Below, one piece after another: positions 59,694-64,000 of a DNA stretch of 64,000 nt; the stretch's first letter is position 1; each line of letters begins with the position of its first letter. Origin of the DNA: Acidaminococcus hominis (lineage in GTDB: Bacteria > Bacillota > Negativicutes > Acidaminococcales > Acidaminococcaceae); NCBI RefSeq assembly GCF_021044795.1, contig NZ_JAJNOP010000012.1; one strand, 5' to 3'. Under the pieces are notes generated by a model, which saw only the letters and a program-made list of their open reading frames with translations, was not told where the DNA came from and searched no databases. A program made the position numbers and the translations under genes.

Positions 59694-61043
59694 TTAGTCC
59701 TTATTGAAGTTCACAAAGGTGTGGATATAGATTTTCATGGCCGTCTTAAATTCGTCCACCACCATGTTCTCGTTGGGCTGGTGTTCGCTCTTTTCCACCC
59801 CGGGCAAAATCACCCCGTAGGCCACACAGTTGTCCATGGCCCGAGCGTAGGTAGCCCCGCCGCTGCTGATGGGCTGGTTCACCGTATCCCCGGTAGCTTC
59901 CACGTAGGACGCCGTGAGCTTTTGGATAATGGGCGAATCCAGGGGCAGATACACCGGCTTCAGCCAATCGTATTCCTCATAGACAAAGCCAAATTCCGCA
60001 GCCTTTTTGGTCAGCGCCTCCACAATCTGCTCCTTGGGGCAGGTGACCGGCAGCCGCATATCAATGGACAGAATTTCCTCTTTGTCCGTCAGTTCAATTT
60101 TGCCCAGGTTGAATTTCAGTTCCCCAGAAGCCTCATCTTTGACTTCCCCAAAAATCGGTTCCGCAAACTTGTGGCCGTCCAGGCAGTCCTTGACAAAATT
60201 TCCCGCCTTGGTAGGATGCCCCATCTTGTCCAGGGCCAGCAGATACCGCTGAATGGCGTTGATGCCCTGCTCCGCATCCTTGGCGTGGATGCTCTTGCCC
60301 AAAATGCCGAAGGTTTCCCCTTCGTCCCGGTACTCATAGCCCAGGCAGTCCAGCGCCCCCCGGAGCGCTTCCGAAGCCGGCGCCTGCACATAGGAAGGAA
60401 CCACGTTAAAGGCATCCCCGGCCTTAAAGGTCAGCCCGCTGGTATTGGGCGCCTTCAGGAAGCATTCCAGTACCCCTTTTTCCGCATAAATCAGCGGGAA
60501 AACCGAATCCGGCGTAAACCCAAAGTCCGGCTTCTCCTCCTTAGCCATATACTGCTTGATGCCCCGCCACAGATTTTCCTCGTCCGTGCCGAAAATAAAC
60601 CGCAGCCGGTAGTTGGGCTTAAAGCCGCAGTCCAGCAGCGCCTTCACCGCATAAATCGCCGTCAGCGTAGGCCCCTTGTCGTCCTGGACGCCCCGGCCGT
60701 AGGCCTTCCCGTCCCGGTAGGTTACCGTAAAAGGATCCGACTTCCAGTCGTCCAGCATACCCGGCGGCACCACGTCCAAGTGACCCAGAATCCCAATCAG
60801 CTTGTCCCCCTGGCCAATTTCTGCATAGCCATAGTACCCTTCCGGATCCGCATAGGTCTTGTACCCCATCTCCTGCAGCAGCTCCAGCGTCGCCGCCAGC
60901 ACCTCATGCAGACTGGTTACCTGGGGATACGTATCCTCCTCCAGATAACTGGGAATAGCCACCAATTTTTCCATGGCGGACAAAAAATGCGGAAAATTCT
61001 GTTCCATTTTGTCATAGTAGATTTTCTCTTGTTCAGGCGTCAT
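59694..61043 (-). CDS. pepV: M20 (Sapep/PepV-type) dipeptidase
   Basis: A 449-residue M20 metallopeptidase. Metal and catalytic residues: GHLDVVPPG (His, Asp), YGRGVQDDKGPT (Asp), GTDEENLWRG (Glu-Glu) and a late SSGGATYARAM segment. The lid domain lies in between. Sapep/PepV enzymes hydrolyse dipeptides with Mn2+ or Zn2+. It has its own promoter and is co-transcribed with the carrier gene. It lies between repeat islands 1 and 2. Confidence 0.9.
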   Translation of the reverse strand: MTPEQEKIYYDKMEQNFPHFLSAMEKLVAIPSYLEEDTYPQVTSLHEVLAATLELLQEMGYKTYADPEGYYGYAEIGQGDKLIGILGHLDVVPPGMLDDWKSDPFTVTYRDGKAYGRGVQDDKGPTLTAIYAVKALLDCGFKPNYRLRFIFGTDEENLWRGIKQYMAKEEKPDFGFTPDSVFPLIYAEKGVLECFLKAPNTSGLTFKAGDAFNVVPSYVQAPASEALRGALDCLGYEYRDEGETFGILGKSIHAKDAEQGINAIQRYLLALDKMGHPTKAGNFVKDCLDGHKFAEPIFGEVKDEASGELKFNLGKIELTDKEEILSIDMRLPVTCPKEQIVEALTKKAAEFGFVYEEYDWLKPVYLPLDSPIIQKLTASYVEATGDTVNQPISSGGATYARAMDNCVAYGVILPGVEKSEHQPNENMVVDEFKTAMKIYIHTFVNFNKD

Positions 61044-61124
61044 ACCTTACCCTCCTTGCAATACCAGAATCCCCGGCGGAGCCATCCGGTGGCCCTTCCA
61101 CCCCGGGTGTACATTACACCTGTT

Positions 61125-61153
61125 ATTTTACAGGATGTCCGTCCATAAAACAA
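61125..61153 (-). promoter_or_regulatory. Promoter of the dipeptidase-carrier operon
   Basis: TTGTTT (61148-61153) and TAAAAT (61125-61130) separated by 17 bases on the minus strand; about 80 bases of GC-rich leader with an AAGGAGGG ribosome site follow. Confidence 0.55.
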
Positions 61154-61380
61154 CAACCATACCCCCCTCCGCCGCAAAAATAAATCAGCCAATATGATGA
61201 CCAAAAACAGCCCCCAGCCCGAAAAGCCCTCAGCACCTCCCCAGTTCCCCTTCCAAGACCAATCCCTTCACAAAACCACCAGCAATGCCCCTAAGCATCC
61301 CAAAATGGATATTTGCGTTAACCCCGGCATACCGGACCACCGCCCAACTGCCCCAGCGGGCCAAGCCGCACTACACCCGT

Positions 61381-61406
61381 TGACTGAGCGGGGATACCCG
61401 GCACCA
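61381..61406 (+). repeat. Family E segment, copy E4
   Basis: TGACTGAGCGGGGATACCC then GGCACCA; the TGACTGAG part is the end of a family C hairpin. Confidence 0.7.
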
Positions 61407-61458
61407 GGTCTATAATGTCGCTTAACATCACCAATAGCAAAGTTGTCCCGCAGCCCCA

Positions 61459-61535
61459 CGGTCAGCACTAGCCCCAGCTAGGGACAAGCTTTCCCCTGCG
61501 GGGAAAGAGGCACCACAGGTGCCGATAGAGGAACA
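61459..61535 (+). repeat. Family D unit, copy D2
   Basis: CGGTCAGCACTAGCCCC, followed by TTTCCCCtgcGGGGAAA and GGCACC-ACA-GGTGCC, the same three-hairpin plan as 57466-57538. Confidence 0.75.
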
Positions 61536-61563
61536 CTCTCCGTCTTATAACCCTCAACGTTCA

Positions 61564-61598
61564 CGGGGAGGGTGTCGCACAACGTGCGACGGGAAGGG
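61564..61598 (+). repeat. Family C hairpin, copy C4
   Basis: GGGTGTCGCAC-AAC-GTGCGACGGGAAGG: same plan, different stem bases. Confidence 0.6.
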
Positions 61599-61743
61599 CC
61601 GGTGCCACCTGCGCCCGCTTGCGCGCGAGGTCAGGTACTAAATACAATTCGCAATAATAAGATACTTTATTCTGCTTATATACCACCACGTTGTGCTCAG
61701 AAAGAATGTTGTTTTAGAAATGTGGTAGTACATATCTGTTGAC

Positions 61744-61854
61744 TTCCATCAAGAGTTGCGGTCGCGTTCAAACGGCGCCACAGGTATTATTAAAGCCGTT
61801 TGGCACACGCGAGCCATGTGATAGCTGCCCAGGAATTGAGCCCGTAGGGCGAAA
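61744..61854 (+). repeat. Family A structured repeat, copy A5 (tail missing)
   Basis: Starts TTCCATCAAGAGTTGCGG; outer TCGCGT / ACGCGA is kept, inner CAAACGGC / GCCGTTTG differs from A2 by compensatory bases; linker GAGCCATGTGATAGC; GCCC-GTA-GGGC; then A6 begins and the tail is lost. Confidence 0.85.
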
Positions 61855-61859
61855 ATAAT

Positions 61860-61978
61860 GCGCTCATATCCAATTATCAAGGCTGCAAGCCGCAGAGAAT
61901 TGGATAATATGAGCCATGTGATAGCGGCCTGCAAAGCGAACTCGCAGGGTGAAGCTGCGCAGCGAGCCGCGAACCACT
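61860..61978 (+). repeat. Family A structured repeat, copy A6
   Basis: Outer GCTCATAT (61862-61869) pairs with ATATGAGC (61907-61914), inner ATCCAATT / AATTGGAT. Linker and second domain follow with ACTC / GGGT and GCTGCGCAGC, then GCCGCGAACCACT. A second tail remnant AGCGAACCACT lies at 61988-61998. Confidence 0.9.
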
Positions 61979-62000
61979 CTGGCTAGCAGCGAACCACTAG

Positions 62001-62032
62001 GGAAGTGGCGCCGGTAGGCGTCGAAGAGAGTT
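62001..62032 (+). repeat. Family C hairpin, copy C5
   Basis: GAAGTGGCGCC-GGTA-GGCGTCGAAGAGAGTT. Confidence 0.65.
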
Positions 62033-62081
62033 CAAAAAATAAGCATCAATATAACTATATTTGTCTTTTTCTTCCAAGTAT

Positions 62082-62137
62082 TGCGGCCCCCCGGCCGCCT
62101 GCCTTCCCACACCAACAGTAGTCCAAGTGTGGGAAGG
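62082..62137 (+). repeat. Family B double hairpin, copy B3
   Basis: GCGGCC-CCCC-GGCCGC, then CCTTCCCACAC / GTGTGGGAAGG. The CACAC/GTGTG pair replaces GCAC/GTGC in copy B2, a compensatory change. Confidence 0.85.
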
Positions 62138-62142
62138 TGCTT

Positions 62143-62228
62143 CCTTCATCAAGTGTTGCGGTCGCGTCCAAACAGCGCCACAGATATTCTAAAGCTGTTT
62201 GGTACACGCGAGCCATGTGATAGCCGTG
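62143..62228 (+). repeat. Family A structured repeat, copy A7 (5' half only)
   Basis: CTTCATCAAGTGTTGCGG, outer TCGCGT / ACGCGA, inner CCAAACAGC / GCTGTTTGG, linker to GTGATAGCC, then broken off. Confidence 0.85.
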
Positions 62229-62238
62229 GTTGGCATGC

Positions 62239-62371
62239 CTCCTTCAAGCGTTGCGCTCACATCCAAGAGCCAGACAGATTTTCAAATGGCTCTTGGCTAA
62301 TGTGAGCCATGTGATAGCGGCCTGCAAAGCAAGTCCGTAGGACGTAGCTGCGCAGCGAGCCGCGAACCACT
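62239..62371 (+). repeat. Family A structured repeat, copy A8 (best preserved)
   Basis: Outer GCTCACAT (62255-62262) / ATGTGAGC (62300-62307), inner CCAAGAGCC (62263-62271) / GGCTCTTGG (62288-62296). Linker CATGTGATAGC; second domain GCGGC / GCCGC with AAGTCC-GTA-GGACG and GCTGCGCAGC; tail GCGAACCACT. All parts intact. Confidence 0.92.
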
Positions 62372-62372
62372 A

Positions 62373-62408
62373 AGGAGGTGGCAGCCGCTAGGCTGACGGA
62401 GAAAGTTT
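62373..62408 (+). repeat. Family C hairpin, copy C6
   Basis: GGAGGTGGCAGCC-GCTA-GGCTGACGGAGAAAGTTT, next to repeat A8. Confidence 0.7.
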
Positions 62409-62423
62409 CTAATTGTAAGGACG

Positions 62424-62450
62424 CTGCTGATTGGAGCACGGCGAACCACT
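62424..62450 (+). repeat. Family A tail remnant
   Basis: GCTGATTGGAGCACGGCGAACCACT, matching the end of copy A2 (57155-57180). Confidence 0.65.
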
Positions 62451-62486
62451 AAAGAGGTGTCACCGGAAGGTGACGATGAGAGTTTC
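62451..62486 (+). repeat. Family C hairpin, copy C7
   Basis: AAGAGGTGTCACC-GGA-AGGTGACGATGAGAGTTT. Confidence 0.75.
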
Positions 62487-62565
62487 AACGGAAAGATATT
62501 ACATCAATCATTCGAAATAAAATAGCAAAATTATTATATTATTATCAATGGAGTGATATTGCATT

Positions 62566-62632
62566 TGCGGCCGCAGGCCGCCTGCCTTCCACTTACCTGT
62601 TCGCCACTTGGTGCGAACAGGAGAAGGGGAAG
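62566..62632 (+). repeat. Family B double hairpin, copy B4 (variant)
   Basis: GCGGCC-GCA-GGCCGC, then CTGCCTTCC with an inserted CCTGTTCGC / GCGAACAGG hairpin in place of the usual loop. Confidence 0.65.
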
Positions 62633-62713
62633 GGTGGCATTGCCGGCGGCAATGCCGGGATGGGGTTCAGCCAAGCTATCTGGAGGGCTCCTACGCCAAT
62701 AGTCCCTTGACCG

Positions 62714-63913
62714 CTACAAAGCTCTCGTCACCCCCACTCCATACACAATCCCTCTCTGCTTTCCGACCCAACCAGTCACGTGCACATCAGCGCCCCAGGG
62801 GTTCTCCTTGGTACTCCTGCTCTGCCAGCCCAGTTCCACAAAGCCGCTGGAGCCCTTGGTGCTGGGGGAAGGAGTGTTGAAATTCCGATAACTTGCTTTG
62901 GCCTCTCCGTCAAACTCATAATCCCAGCCCAGCCCTGCGTAGAAGGCAGAGTGATAGGGCTGATTTTTGGTGTACCGAACGCCCAACCGGGTCCGGTAGG
63001 AATTTACAGCAGCAAAATCGTATTGGGCCTGGCCAAGGCTGTTATGGATAGTGGCAGAATCGCTGCCCAGATGGGTCCAGAAGAACTTCCCGTATACATC
63101 TACGCTGTTGTCTTTCTGTTTAAACAGTTTTCCAATTCCAGCATGGGCCGCCAGGTACGGTGCATTGCTGTTGTAGGAAGAATGATAGCCTTCCATAATC
63201 CCGGCAAAATCCCCGTGCAGCCTGCCGGCCCGGACCATAGCTTCGTAGTGCAGACCATCGGTATTATCCCGGCGCAGCAGCACCCCGCCGCCGATGTAAT
63301 GCTGCTTCCCGTCCGCCCGGGCGCCATCGTCCAGGTGGCTGGTGTAGTTGCTGGCGCCGTATTCAAAGAAGGGCATCAGGGTATCCGTATGCTTTTCTGC
63401 CTCCCAGCGCTTCACAAAGCCCAGGTTGGCCGTAAGACCCTTGGTATCTACGTAGGAACCTGTCTCATTCCGGAGACTAAACCCGCCCAGGGAAACGTAG
63501 GGTACATAACTGGCATCGCCGCCGCTGGCATAGGCGGAAACTGCATCAGAATAGGCCGTAGTGGAGGCCGCAGCACCGCCGTTCCACAATAGAGCCGTCC
63601 CTGCCGCCCGGGTTTCTGCCAACAGCTTGGTATCTTCAGACAGGGTGGCCACACTGTCCTCTGGAATGTAGAGGGAAAGGGCATTCTCCCCGTCCTTTTT
63701 AATATCCACTGTACGGGTTACCATGCCCGGATCAATGACCTTATTTTTCCCCTCCAGCATAGATAGGGAAGCGCCCGCAGTGGTAATGCCTTTGCCGCTA
63801 TACAGCAGCGTAATAGTTTCCCCGGGCTGCAGCTGTGTGCTTTCTGCCGTTCCTGCCGTAATGGCGGCACCCGTTAAATCCGGCTCATCACGGAAAATTG
63901 GGGGATACGAAAT
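62714..63913 (-). pseudogene. Autotransporter C-terminal fragment, 5' truncated
   Basis: An open frame of 399 residues that ends at TAG (62714-62716). The last about 300 residues form a C-terminal autotransporter beta-barrel: alternating aromatic/charged strands (for example GFVKRWEAEKHTDTLMPFFEYG, FFWTHLGSDSA, FYAGLGWDYEF, GWQSRSTKENPWGADV) ending GVGVTRAL. The first 90 residues are the end of a passenger (TAGTAESTQLQPGETITLLYSG). Upstream, the frame meets TAG at 63914-63916 without any start codon or signal peptide, and the DNA becomes AT-rich, so the passenger head is missing. It confirms an outer membrane. Confidence 0.75.
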
Positions 63914-64000
63914 CTAAGACAGAATTTAAAAACTGAAAAAAGGTATTGAAAAAGAGCACGGGATGCTCCATTCTAAGTAATAGCGACAAAACTACGAAAG
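63914..64000. other. Sequence of different character upstream of the truncated autotransporter
   Basis: AT-rich DNA with a GAGCA-CGGGA-TGCTC hairpin (63954-63968). It is not recognisable as passenger coding sequence. It may be the end of an insertion or rearrangement extending past the window. Confidence 0.4.

Larger units (their letters stand above)
61154..62713. other. Repeat island 2 (gene-free)
   Basis: About 1.56 kb without a credible gene. The first 225 bases are C-rich and show nothing recognisable. From 61381 on it is a mosaic of the same repeat families as island 1. AT-rich unique stretches lie at 61640-61745 (with TACCAC / GTGGTA) and 62490-62560. A GGCATTGCCG-type hairpin (62637-62657) lies near the autotransporter end. 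Confidence 0.85.

Noticed and set aside
61154..61380. Small plus-strand frame 61194-61415 (73 codons)
   Set aside because: Proline-rich translation of C-rich DNA running into a family E repeat; no ribosome site.
62257..62488. Short minus-strand frames in island 2 (LAAQLRPTDLLCRPLSHG type)
   Set aside because: Same repeat-derived peptide as in island 1; not a gene family.

Overview
The window reads as chromosomal DNA of a Gram-negative-walled Firmicute (class Negativicutes; an Acidaminococcus-like amino-acid fermenter is my inference). The core genes and their order are of Firmicute type: CodY, IreB, the dprA-topA-trmFO-xerC-codY and alaS-ireB-ruvX-mltG strings, an IspH-ribosomal S1 fusion, and a single-chain PurL. 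A C-terminal autotransporter beta-barrel at the right edge implies an outer membrane. Almost every gene lies on the minus strand; the only clear plus-strand gene is hydF.

Layout by position (minus-strand operons read right to left). 1-4.2 kb: HAD hydrolase, methylthio-nucleoside phosphorylase and deaminase, then the two Nfn subunits (NfnB cut by the window edge). 4.4-9.5 kb: prfC and wecG, then psd-pssA-glycosyltransferase from its own promoter, closed by a strong terminator. 9.6-12.5 kb: tRNA-Pro(GGG), and an ACT regulator-hom-thrB operon. 12.5-25.7 kb: a long housekeeping run, xerC-codY, an S2P-like protease, scpA-scpB-rluB, a flavoprotein, cmk-plsC-ispH/rpsA-fni-der-plsY-gpsA. 25.7-30.5 kb: dprA-topA-trmFO. 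31-36.9 kb: plus-strand hydF, then a LysR-controlled redox and hydrolase cassette. 37-46 kb: M16C protease, purL, a GNAT and a DUF2156 protein. 46-55.1 kb: phosphatase, efp, pepP, U32, mltG, DUF1292, ruvX, ireB, a TetR-like regulator and alaS. 55.2-64 kb: an accessory zone with an aminotransferase, a YfcC-type carrier with a PepV-type dipeptidase, and a 5'-truncated autotransporter.

The most unusual content is in that last zone. Two gene-free islands (about 56.8-58.1 and 61.4-62.7 kb), plus a smaller patch at 55.3-55.4 kb, are mosaics of at least five repeat families. The largest family has eight copies, all in the same orientation. Each copy has a first hairpin whose sequence differs between copies while base pairing is kept, then a conserved GATAG-containing linker, a branched second domain with compensatory changes, and a conserved GAACCACT tail. 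This pattern implies selection on a folded RNA or single-stranded DNA. I do not recognise it as a named family.

How the genes fit together: MtaD and the phosphorylase salvage methylthioadenosine; Nfn balances ferredoxin, NADH and NADPH, which suits a fermenter that also encodes hydrogenase maturation (HydF). PlsC, PlsY, GpsA, PssA and Psd cover most of phosphatidylethanolamine synthesis. CodY, the branched regulators and the peptidases (PepP, M16C, PepV, U32) fit an organism living on amino acids and peptides. All functional assignments come from reading motifs in the sequence; no database search was possible.
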